NCBI GenBank assembly: GCA_020847355.1
Contig: JADLCG010000010.1
Coordinates: 1-6,056, forward strand
Length of the DNA: 6,056 nucleotides
DNA from: Anaerolineales bacterium
GTDB lineage: Bacteria; Chloroflexota; Anaerolineae; Anaerolineales; Villigracilaceae
Direction of reading: 5' to 3'
A program made the translations under genes and the position numbers. Below are positions 1 to 6,056 of this stretch, piece by piece. The number at the start of each line of letters is the position of its first letter. Position 1 is the stretch's first letter. Below the pieces are notes generated by a model. It searched no databases. It was not told where the DNA came from and saw only the letters and a list, made by a program, of their open reading frames with translations.

Positions 1-435
1 GTTTGGGCGCTGGGGCTTTCAATCCTCAAACGCGAATCTTTTTCTCTGCAATTCAATGAGTTAAAAGGCGTGGCGCGGAAATATCCCGTTGCCGCCGGCG
101 CGATCGTAATCGCGCATTTATCTATGATTGGTTTTCCTTTATTAGCCGGTTTTCCGCCGCGCCTGGCGCTCACGCAGGAATTGGCGACACAATCGTTAAC
201 CGTCACGTTCTGGGTCTATATCGGGACGCTCGGCTTGCTGGTCGGCGCTTTTCGCAGTTTGGCGGTCTTTGTTATGGCGGAGGAAAACGCAGTCTGGAAG
301 TTGGGGGAAACTTGGGTCCAAACGATCATGCTTGGGGTAGGCGTGGTCGGGCTTTTCATCCTCGGCATATTTCCGCAAACTCTTCAGCCTTTTATCGCGC
401 AACTCCCCACTTTATTCAAACATCTTGGTCAATAA
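1..435 (+). CDS. Proton-conducting antiporter-like membrane subunit (NuoN/NuoM/Mrp family), C-terminal part
   Basis: This is the last 144 codons of a gene whose start lies left of the window; it ends at TAA. Three hydrophobic segments are visible, at about residues 31-51, 67-91 and 105-127 of the visible part, separated by short charged loops. The segment around residues 38-54 (AHLSMIGFPLLAGFPPR) resembles the 'LSLAGIPPLAGF' helix of the NuoL/M/N, Mrp and HyfB proton-channel family, here followed by Arg where Lys is often found. The family translocates protons or Na+ across the membrane within complex I, Mrp antiporters or membrane hydrogenases. The C-terminal tail alone does not tell me which complex this belongs to. 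The upstream genes would decide. The family call is fairly secure; the subunit name is not. Confidence 0.68.
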   Translation, partial: VWALGLSILKRESFSLQFNELKGVARKYPVAAGAIVIAHLSMIGFPLLAGFPPRLALTQELATQSLTVTFWVYIGTLGLLVGAFRSLAVFVMAEENAVWKLGETWVQTIMLGVGVVGLFILGIFPQTLQPFIAQLPTLFKHLGQ

Positions 436-442
436 GACGGCG

Positions 443-451
443 TGCTATAAT
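443..451 (+). promoter_or_regulatory. Extended -10 promoter for the coiled-coil gene
   Basis: The bases TGC followed by TATAAT form a perfect extended -10 element (TGnTATAAT), starting 8 bases after the antiporter stop codon. A weak -35 candidate, TTGGTC at 425-430, lies inside the end of the upstream gene with a 15-base spacer; extended -10 promoters often do not need a good -35. Transcription would start near 458, giving a leader of about 25 bases that still contains the ribosome binding site. The placement between two genes makes this unlikely to be chance, but no expression data support it. Confidence 0.6.
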
Positions 452-472
452 TTTACAACGTAGCCTCGTTTC

Positions 473-476
473 GGAG
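473..476 (+). promoter_or_regulatory. Ribosome binding site deciding the 483 start
   Basis: GGAG lies 6 bases before the ATG at 483, which is close to ideal spacing. It supports this ATG over the in-frame ATG at 312, which would put the start deep inside the upstream membrane gene. Confidence 0.7.
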
Positions 477-482
477 AAACTT

Positions 483-1679
483 ATGGAATTTGAACAAATT
501 GTCAAACGCCTTGAATGGCTGGATAAGCAACAACGCGAAAACAAAGAAACCATCGCCAAATTAGTGGAGCGCGCCGCTTCTTTGGAGGCGGGTTTAGACG
601 TCGCCTCCAAAGAGGTTAAGACTACCGCCAAACAAATCAGCGAACTGACTCCCGCTTCAAAGCGCGTGGATCAATTTGAAGGCATTCTCGCCAAACAAAG
701 AAGCGAATTAACCCAACTGATTGAAGAAAACGAAAAAGCGCGGCTCAAAAGCGAAAAAGAAGCGCTCAAGCGTTCGCAAGTCGAAGTCGAGAGTTTGAAT
801 AAAGCCATCGCGCAAATTAAAAACACGCTTCCCCCCAGCGTGAACGAAATCAAAAAAGAGCTTAAGGAACGCGGGAGCGAACTTCAACGCACGCTCAACA
901 ACATCAGCGATTTGAAAACCAAAGTTGAAGATTCGATCCGTTCCAACCAAGATGTTGTGCTCTCATTATCGGCGATGGACGAGACGCGCAAAAACGATCT
1001 CAAACGCATCTCTGATTTGCAAGGCGAAATTGCCGCAGTACGCAAGCGCGTAGAAGAAAACAAAGAGAAAAACGTCATGCACGGAGACACCATTCGCAAT
1101 ATCGAGAATCGTTTTGCGGAATTGATCGTTTCAGAAAGCGAACGCCGTCAGGCGCAAACCGCCTTTTTAGATCAACAAGCGCTGGCGCAAATTGACCGCG
1201 ACCGCGCCTGGAAAGATTGGCAGGAAAAATACAGTTCCTTCCAAGCCGAATCTTCAAACATTGAAGGGCGCGTCCAAATGTTGGACGAAGCTCTGCGCGG
1301 CGCCAAGAAAGCCCAAGAGACTTATTTGGAATTAAATACAAAACTAGAAAGACGCATCAACGAAGTGACCGAAATGCAACGCCTCGCAGAAGAGCGCCTG
1401 CGTCAAGAATGGGTCAGCTTCAAAACCGACGATCAAAAACGCTGGACTGGATACAGCCTCTCCTCCGAAGAATCGTTCCGCGATATTCGCAAAGACGTGC
1501 AAAAAGTGACTGAAACCATCGTTGGCATCAACGACATTTCACAAGCCCTGCAAGACGACCTGCATCAGACCACCGACGTCACCGAAAAACAATTACAGGA
1601 AATGATGAACGTCATTCACGAATGGATGATCGCTTACCAACGCATCATGGGGCACGGCAAAAAGACCAAAAAAGCCTAA
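483..1679 (+). CDS. Soluble coiled-coil protein of unknown function
   Basis: The gene encodes 398 residues and ends at TAA. I do not recognise a named family. The protein is almost entirely predicted helix, rich in Glu, Lys, Gln, Arg and Ala, with heptad-like spacing of Leu/Ile/Val over about residues 1-115 and 120-380. The only prolines I see are at 57 and at 117-118, so the last 280 residues are proline-free. The PP pair probably forms a hinge between two helical rods. There is no cysteine, no signal peptide and no membrane segment. A Trp-containing stretch at about 243-324 (AWKDW, RQEW, KRW) interrupts the plain heptads, and the tail is basic (KKTKKA). The start follows a good ribosome binding site and promoter. 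Structural, scaffolding or SMC/tropomyosin-like roles are all possible; similarity searches of such proteins easily give false hits, so no function is assigned. Confidence 0.85.
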   Translation: MEFEQIVKRLEWLDKQQRENKETIAKLVERAASLEAGLDVASKEVKTTAKQISELTPASKRVDQFEGILAKQRSELTQLIEENEKARLKSEKEALKRSQVEVESLNKAIAQIKNTLPPSVNEIKKELKERGSELQRTLNNISDLKTKVEDSIRSNQDVVLSLSAMDETRKNDLKRISDLQGEIAAVRKRVEENKEKNVMHGDTIRNIENRFAELIVSESERRQAQTAFLDQQALAQIDRDRAWKDWQEKYSSFQAESSNIEGRVQMLDEALRGAKKAQETYLELNTKLERRINEVTEMQRLAEERLRQEWVSFKTDDQKRWTGYSLSSEESFRDIRKDVQKVTETIVGINDISQALQDDLHQTTDVTEKQLQEMMNVIHEWMIAYQRIMGHGKKTKKA

Positions 1680-1712
1680 CCGTCAAGACGCTTAAGTTTT
1701 AATCTCAATTTT

Positions 1713-1729
1713 GAAAGGCATAGCCTTTC
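1713..1729 (+). terminator. Perfect 7-bp hairpin after the coiled-coil gene, weak terminator candidate
   Basis: GAAAGGC and GCCTTTC form a perfect 7-bp stem around a 3-base ATA loop, 33 bases after the stop codon of the coiled-coil gene. There is no proper T run after it (TTGATTG follows), so as an intrinsic terminator it would be weak. It lies only 4 bases before the proposed -35 of selB, so an operator or mRNA 3' end-protecting role is equally possible. Confidence 0.4.
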
Positions 1730-1733
1730 TTGA

Positions 1734-1761
1734 TTGACTGCGCCGAACTTGTGGTTAAATT
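1734..1761 (+). promoter_or_regulatory. Putative selB promoter giving a leaderless or near-leaderless mRNA
   Basis: TTGACT at 1734-1739 matches the -35 consensus at five of six bases. TTAAAT at 1755-1760 (or TAAATT at 1756-1761) can act as -10 with a 15-16 base spacer. TG at 1752-1753 supplies an extended -10. The expected transcription start, about 7 bases after the -10, falls at or next to the ATG at 1767. No Shine-Dalgarno sequence precedes that ATG, which fits a leaderless transcript. This is inference from sequence pattern only. Confidence 0.42.
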
Positions 1762-1766
1762 ACGCC

Positions 1767-3674
1767 ATGCGAGTTATCGGCACAGCAGGTCATGTAGATC
1801 ACGGCAAATCCGCATTAATCGAAGCGCTCACTGGCAAACATCCAGACCGCCTCAAAGAAGAGCAAGCCCGCGAGATGACCATCGAACTCGGCTTCGGCTG
1901 GGCGAAACTCCCCGGCGGCGAAGAAATCGGCATTGTGGATGTGCCCGGGCATAGAGATTTTATCGAGAACATGCTCGCCGGCATCGGCGGGGTTGACGCG
2001 GCTTTGCTGGTTATTGCGGCAGACGAAGGCATCATGCCGCAAACGCAAGAACACCTCGCCATTTTGGATTTACTCCAAATCTCCGGCGGTTTAATCGTTT
2101 TGACTAAAACCGATCTCGCTTCAGACTCAGGGTGGCTTGATCTTTTAGAAACAGACATTCGTTCCGCTGTGAGCGGCACAACCCTGCAAGCCGCGCCAAT
2201 CTTGCGCGTCTCTGCCAAGCATAAAACCGGTTTAACCGAACTGCTCCACGCCCTCGAAACTATTTTACAAAACCAGCCGCCGCGACCAGATTTGAATCGC
2301 CCGCGCCTGCCCATTGACCGCGTCTTCAGCCTGAGCGGCTTTGGCACAGTCGTCACCGGAACTCTGCTCAATGGCAAATTCTCCATCGGCGATGAAGTTC
2401 TCATTCTGCCATCCGCACAAACCGGTCGCATTCGCGGGCTACAAACTCACCAAAAGAAAACAGAAACCGTCTTCCCCGGCTCGCGCGCCGCAATTAACCT
2501 TTCCGGAATTGAAACGGAAGCGCTTCAACGCGGAGAAGTGGTCGTGATGAAAGAACCGCTTCACTATCAAGCCACGCGCCGAGTGGACGCACATCTACGT
2601 TTACTCAATACAACATCCGCCCCGCTCAAACATGCCGCCGAGGTCAAACTCTTTGTCGGCGCTAGTGAAACAATGGCAACCTTGCGCCTGTTGGATGTAG
2701 AAGAAGCCGCCTCTGGAAAAAACTGCTGGATTCAACTGGAATTGCGCGAACCCATCGTAGCGGCGCGTGGAGATCGCTACATCCTCAGAAGACCTTCCCC
2801 TAGCGAAACCTTAGGCGGCGGCGTAATCGTTGATCCGCAACCAAAGAGCCGGCATAAGCGCTTTGACGCGGCCATCCTGCAAGCGCTTGAAGCGCTATTG
2901 CAAGGCAAGCCCGCCGACGTTTTGCTAGAAGCGGCATTAACCTTACAAGCCGCGCCGCTCAAAGAAATCGTTTCGTATTCACGCCTAGAATCTACCTCGG
3001 CGGCAGAGGCGTTGAAAGAATTATTCGAAGCCGGCAGTTTGATCGCGCTGGAAGCCGGAGAAATATCCATTGATAGCGCCATGCTCGTCATGCCGCTTGC
3101 GCGCTGGAATCTAGTGACGAAGCGTTTTCTAGAAATCGTCAATTCACATCATCTCAATTTTCCTTTACGCGCCGGCATTCCGCGCGAAGAATTAAAAAGC
3201 AAACTGGGCTTGAACGCCAAAATCTATAACGCCTGTTTAAGTTTATTGCTCAAAGAACAGGTTTTAGCCGAAACTGCACAGTTGATAAAAAATGCCCGGC
3301 ACGCGATTCGCTTCACGGAGCGGGAACAGGTCCAAGTCCAAGCCTTGATGCGCGCATTTGAAGCCCAGCCTTTCAGCCCGCCGAGCGTCAAAGAAGCGCA
3401 AGCTATCGCCGGCGCTGAAATCTTCCAAGCCTTAATTGCCTTAGACGAACTCACGCTCGTCTCAACTGAGGTAGTTTTCAGAAAACCGGATTATCAAAAA
3501 ATGTCCGAAATAATCCATGATATATTGAAGCGGCAAGGCGCAATCACGCTTGCCGAAGCCCGCGATGCGCTAACCACCAGCCGCAAATACGCCCAAGCCT
3601 TTTTGGAGCATCTAGATGCGGTTGGCATAACGACGCGCGCCGGAGACGCGCGGAAATTGAGGCAACCCGCTTGA
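1767..3674 (+). CDS. selB: Selenocysteine-specific translation elongation factor SelB
   Basis: SelB is a cytoplasmic GTPase that brings selenocysteinyl-tRNA(Sec) to the ribosome at UGA codons marked by a SECIS hairpin. The 635-residue product is of normal family length. Visible GTPase motifs are the P-loop GHVDHGKS (8-15), the switch I Thr in REMTIELGF (T38), DVPGH (58-62), TKTD (113-116) and SAK (149-151). Domain 2 follows from about 180 (IDRVFSLSGFGTVVTGT), with the Asp-Arg pair (184-185) that in E. coli SelB helps select Sec. Domain 3 carries GDRYILRRPSPSETLGGG (335-352), typical of SelB. The C-terminal winged-helix region, which binds the SECIS RNA, spans about 365-635 and ends with TTSRKYAQAFLEHLD (603-617), a strong SelB signature. 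The frame could open at TTG 1734, but ATG 1767 places MRVIGTAGHVDHGK exactly where SelB proteins begin. The stop is TGA followed at once by in-frame TAA. The next gene overlaps by 4 bases. Confidence 0.96.
   Translation: MRVIGTAGHVDHGKSALIEALTGKHPDRLKEEQAREMTIELGFGWAKLPGGEEIGIVDVPGHRDFIENMLAGIGGVDAALLVIAADEGIMPQTQEHLAILDLLQISGGLIVLTKTDLASDSGWLDLLETDIRSAVSGTTLQAAPILRVSAKHKTGLTELLHALETILQNQPPRPDLNRPRLPIDRVFSLSGFGTVVTGTLLNGKFSIGDEVLILPSAQTGRIRGLQTHQKKTETVFPGSRAAINLSGIETEALQRGEVVVMKEPLHYQATRRVDAHLRLLNTTSAPLKHAAEVKLFVGASETMATLRLLDVEEAASGKNCWIQLELREPIVAARGDRYILRRPSPSETLGGGVIVDPQPKSRHKRFDAAILQALEALLQGKPADVLLEAALTLQAAPLKEIVSYSRLESTSAAEALKELFEAGSLIALEAGEISIDSAMLVMPLARWNLVTKRFLEIVNSHHLNFPLRAGIPREELKSKLGLNAKIYNACLSLLLKEQVLAETAQLIKNARHAIRFTEREQVQVQALMRAFEAQPFSPPSVKEAQAIAGAEIFQALIALDELTLVSTEVVFRKPDYQKMSEIIHDILKRQGAITLAEARDALTTSRKYAQAFLEHLDAVGITTRAGDARKLRQPA
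3659..3674 (+). promoter_or_regulatory. Ribosome binding site and TTGA stop/start overlap between selB and the sensor gene
   Basis: GAGG at 3659-3662, inside the last codons of selB, lies 8 bases before TTG at 3671. The four bases TTGA hold both the sensor start (TTG) and the selB stop (TGA), a TTG version of the common ATGA overlap. This suggests one mRNA and translational coupling. No in-frame ATG occurs in the sensor until about codon 143, beyond four membrane helices, so TTG is the best start. Confidence 0.65.
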
Positions 3675-6056
3675 TAAAAAAAATACTTAAATCCATTTTT
3701 GATCCGCCGGTCTTTGAGCCTGAAGAAAAAGAATATCACGCCTATTTACTGACCACATTATTGTGGACTTTACTTCTCGCTTCCATCCCTTATTTTTGCT
3801 ACGCCCTCTTCACCGCCCCCATTTTTCTAAGCCGAATACTATTTCAAATCGTCTTACACATTGGCGTCAGTATATTTTTGTTTTATCTCATTCGGCGCGG
3901 CTTTATACAAACCGCTTCCTACATCGAAGTAATTACGCTTTGGGCTTTGCTCACCGTCAGCGCAGTAACGGACGCGGGCGTTTACAGCCTCGCCTACACT
4001 TTCGGTTACGCGCTCGTCATTATCATCGCCGGAATTTTGCTCGGCTTTCAATTTGCCTTTCTAACCACTTTGGTTTCCGTTGCCGCCGGCGGATGGATGC
4101 TCTACGCAGACGCCAAAGGCTTGATTATTTTCAAAGAAATCAGTTCGCCCGCTTCGTTCTGGATGTTAAGCGCAATTATTTTTTCAATTTTAATTTTTCT
4201 ACAATATATCTTTTACGGTTTAATTCAAAGAGCATTAAAACGCGCCAGAGCCAGCGAAGAACGTTACAAACTGATCTTAAGCGTCAGTAGCGATTATATT
4301 TTTGAATCGATCATAGACGCGGCTGGACGTAATCGCCTGATTTGGGTTGGCGGCGCATTCGAACGTTTGACCGGCTACGCCTTCGAGGAATATACAGCCG
4401 CCGGAGGCTGGGTGGCGCATCTGCATCCCGCCGATGTGGAAAAAGACGCGGAAGACCTAGCCACCCTTAAGCGCAATCAAAGCATAATTTCAGACGTGCG
4501 TACAATCGCCAAGAACGGCGAATTATGTTGGGTGCGCATCTCTGCCCGCCCAATTTGGAACGCCGCAGAAAACCGCGTCACCGGCGTTATAGGCTCAGCG
4601 CAAGATGTGACCAATACCAAAGTCGCTGAAGAGGCGGAAAAAATATCCCTGCAACTTCAAGTCAGCATGATCGAAAACGTGCCAGATATGGCTTGGCTCA
4701 AAGATTTAAACAGCCGCTATTTAGCCGTGAACGAAAAATTCAGCGAGTTTGAGGGGCTGAAACGTGAGGAAGTTGTCGGCAAAACCGATTACGAACTATC
4801 CGATCGAGAATCTGCCGAAGCCTTCCGCGCCGCTGACGCTCTGGTCATCGCCACCCAAAAACCAAGCCGGATTGAAGAAAAGGTGAAGGACGTAAGCGGG
4901 CGCGAATATTGGGTAGAGACCATCAAAACGCCGATCTTCAATTCAAAGGGCGCAGTGATCGGCACCTCCGGCATCGCCAGAGATATTCAGGCGCGTAAAG
5001 AAATTGAGTTTACCCAACAGCGGCGCCGCGAACTGCTAGAAAAAGTGATCGAACTCGGCAAAACCGTCACCGTCACTTCCAGCCTTACTGAAACCGTGAA
5101 ACAGATTTGGCACGGCGTACACGATACGCTCGAATTTGATCGGCTGGCGATATTCCTCTATAACGCCGAGACTCTCTCCGTAGACGGCACGATCGGAACG
5201 GATCGCAACGGTCAAATGGAAGAGGTTCGGAATGTCTCCTTTCCAATTAGCCGCGAGGCTACCAATCGGCTCGATAAAGTTTTAGAAAACCCCGGCGGCA
5301 TGTACTTTACGCACAACTATTCCGAAGAAAATAATATTGACGCCAGCGATGAAATGTACGGCGTGAAGGATTATGTCGCTATTGCGGCTTGGGTTGGGGA
5401 CAAACCGATCGCGGTCATTTGCGCCGACCATGCCCTAACGCACCGCCCGATCACGGAAGAACAGTTGGAGGCGCTCAGGCTTTTCAGCGGGTATGCCGCC
5501 CTCGCCATCGAAAATTCAAGATTGTACGAAAAACTTCAGGATGAAATCCTCCAAAAACAACAGGATGAAGAAAGAGAAAAAGCGCGGAGCGCCACGCTGG
5601 AAGAAGTCGTGAAGCTCGGTCAATATGTGACGGAGTCCAATAAAATCGCGCCGTCCGGCGGACCGACCCCCGGCGCCTACGAACTAGAAATTACGCTCAT
5701 CCGCATTTGGCAGGGCGTGCGCTATGGGCTCGGCTTTGACCGCATCGGCATATACCTGTACGACGCAGAAAAAGAGACCATTCAAGGCACGTTTGGCACG
5801 AACAATCAAGGCGAGATGACCGACGAATGGGCATCTTCCACATCAACCTCAGCCGACAACCCCGCCGTAACTTCCTTTTTAGAAATGCTTCACACGCCCA
5901 ATGCAATTTATGCCACTGACGATTACGAGCGCGATCATCCCAACGAATCAAATCCAGCGATGGCTGGCGTTAAAGATTTTATGGCAATCGCCGCCCGCGC
6001 CGGCGATAAACCCGTCGCCATTTTGTGCGTGGATAACAACATCACCAAGCGCCCCA
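3671..6056 (+). CDS. Membrane sensor protein with six TM helices, two PAS and two GAF domains; 3' end outside the window
   Basis: The frame is open without a stop for 795 codons and runs off the right edge. Six hydrophobic helices fit at about residues 25-47, 52-75, 81-99, 104-122, 124-147 and 163-187, forming an N-terminal membrane module I cannot assign to a named family (MASE-like in layout). A first PAS domain follows at about 195-317, with FERLTGY, a HPADVE segment and RTIAKNGELCWVRI, typical of the PAS_3 type. A second PAS domain lies at about 328-442 (IENVPDMAWLKD, VGKTDYEL, GTSGIARDI). Two related GAF domains occupy about 455-620 and 643-795+, joined by a charged helix (about 612-645). 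Such proteins detect small ligands, redox state or membrane signals and pass them to a kinase, cyclase or phosphatase domain. That output domain is not visible, so histidine kinase, GGDEF/EAL or PP2C endings all remain possible. The gene overlaps selB and starts with TTG. Confidence 0.88.
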   Translation, partial: MIKKILKSIFDPPVFEPEEKEYHAYLLTTLLWTLLLASIPYFCYALFTAPIFLSRILFQIVLHIGVSIFLFYLIRRGFIQTASYIEVITLWALLTVSAVTDAGVYSLAYTFGYALVIIIAGILLGFQFAFLTTLVSVAAGGWMLYADAKGLIIFKEISSPASFWMLSAIIFSILIFLQYIFYGLIQRALKRARASEERYKLILSVSSDYIFESIIDAAGRNRLIWVGGAFERLTGYAFEEYTAAGGWVAHLHPADVEKDAEDLATLKRNQSIISDVRTIAKNGELCWVRISARPIWNAAENRVTGVIGSAQDVTNTKVAEEAEKISLQLQVSMIENVPDMAWLKDLNSRYLAVNEKFSEFEGLKREEVVGKTDYELSDRESAEAFRAADALVIATQKPSRIEEKVKDVSGREYWVETIKTPIFNSKGAVIGTSGIARDIQARKEIEFTQQRRRELLEKVIELGKTVTVTSSLTETVKQIWHGVHDTLEFDRLAIFLYNAETLSVDGTIGTDRNGQMEEVRNVSFPISREATNRLDKVLENPGGMYFTHNYSEENNIDASDEMYGVKDYVAIAAWVGDKPIAVICADHALTHRPITEEQLEALRLFSGYAALAIENSRLYEKLQDEILQKQQDEEREKARSATLEEVVKLGQYVTESNKIAPSGGPTPGAYELEITLIRIWQGVRYGLGFDRIGIYLYDAEKETIQGTFGTNNQGEMTDEWASSTSTSADNPAVTSFLEMLHTPNAIYATDDYERDHPNESNPAMAGVKDFMAIAARAGDKPVAILCVDNNITKRP
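5036..6055 (+). repeat. Diverged tandem duplication of a GAF unit within the sensor
   Basis: Two units in the same protein align along their length: residues 456-593 (5036-5449) and 643-795 (5597-6055). Matching landmarks are FDRLAIFLYNAE with FDRIGIYLYDAE, GVKDYVAIAA with GVKDFMAIAA, GDKPIAVICAD with GDKPVAILCVD, and THRP with TKRP. The offset is 187 residues at the start and 200-202 later, because the second unit has about 13 extra residues (NKIAPSGGPTPGA region, about 657-669). The DNA is clearly diverged, so this is an old duplication and not a recent repeat. The second unit is cut by the window edge. Confidence 0.8.

Noticed and set aside
312..482. In-frame upstream extension of the coiled-coil gene to an ATG at 312
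   Set aside because: It would overlap 124 bases of the antiporter gene in another frame; the extra residues look like out-of-frame translation, and the promoter and ribosome binding site both point to ATG 483.
1734..1766. TTG start 11 codons earlier for selB
   Set aside because: SelB proteins begin right before the P-loop, as from ATG 1767. The only purine-rich stretch upstream of the TTG is about 15 bases away and within a hairpin stem.
1800..1890. Glu for Gly in the switch I motif of SelB (REMTIELGF instead of RGMTIDLGF)
   Set aside because: As far as I recall, REMTI forms occur in many bacterial SelB proteins. The essential Thr is present, so it does not suggest a defect.
1799..2431. 210-codon open frame on the minus strand
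   Set aside because: It lies wholly inside selB on the opposite strand, has an unnatural Ser/Arg/Pro/Met-rich composition and is explained as a mirror of a conserved gene.
3672..3720. Possible selenocysteine read-through at the selB UGA
   Set aside because: An in-frame UAA follows at once and no clear SECIS hairpin is seen downstream.
3763..4290. 175-codon open frame on the plus strand
   Set aside because: It is a shifted-frame reading of the membrane part of the sensor, with a shadow-like composition rich in Arg, His and Phe.
5697..5951. 84-codon minus-strand open frame
   Set aside because: It lies inside the second GAF domain, is rich in Arg, Cys and Trp, and has no support of its own.
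1..6056. CRISPR array, insertion sequence, phage genes, tRNA or rRNA
   Set aside because: No regularly spaced repeats, transposase or phage-like frames, or RNA gene folds were seen; the gaps between genes are all under 90 bases.

Overview
The window reads as ordinary chromosome of a bacterium of roughly even GC content. My best guess is a member of the Chloroflexota, class Anaerolineae. That rests on the look of the SelB protein and on a multi-domain PAS/GAF membrane sensor of a kind I associate with that group. It is an impression and was not tested. All four genes are on the + strand and are packed tightly. No mobile element, CRISPR array, rRNA or tRNA was seen.

Layout. (1) Positions 1-435 hold the last 144 codons of a membrane subunit of the NuoN/NuoM/Mrp proton-channel family, cut by the left edge. 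(2) A 47-base gap carries a perfect extended -10 promoter and a ribosome binding site for the next gene. (3) Positions 483-1679 encode a 398-residue soluble coiled-coil protein of unknown function with no cysteine. (4) A gap of 87 bases carries a small perfect hairpin and then a promoter-like sequence placed so that transcription would begin at or next to the following ATG. (5) Positions 1767-3674 encode SelB, the elongation factor that delivers selenocysteinyl-tRNA to recoded UGA codons. It is full length, with all GTPase motifs and the C-terminal winged-helix signature. (6) From 3671 to the right edge runs a large open frame, overlapping selB by four bases (TTGA). It encodes a six-helix membrane sensor with two PAS domains and two GAF domains. 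Its output domain lies beyond the window.

How the genes relate. selB and the sensor look co-transcribed and translationally coupled. The coiled-coil gene appears to have its own promoter, and selB probably has one too. The antiporter-like gene belongs to a respiratory or ion-pumping cluster to the left. The SelB gene implies that this organism makes selenoproteins, yet selA, selD and selC are not in the window. I found no convincing new system. The points most worth a second look are the selB-sensor coupling, the probably leaderless selB start, the UGA-UAA tandem stop of selB, the coiled-coil protein, and the duplicated GAF unit with a Gly/Pro-rich insertion.
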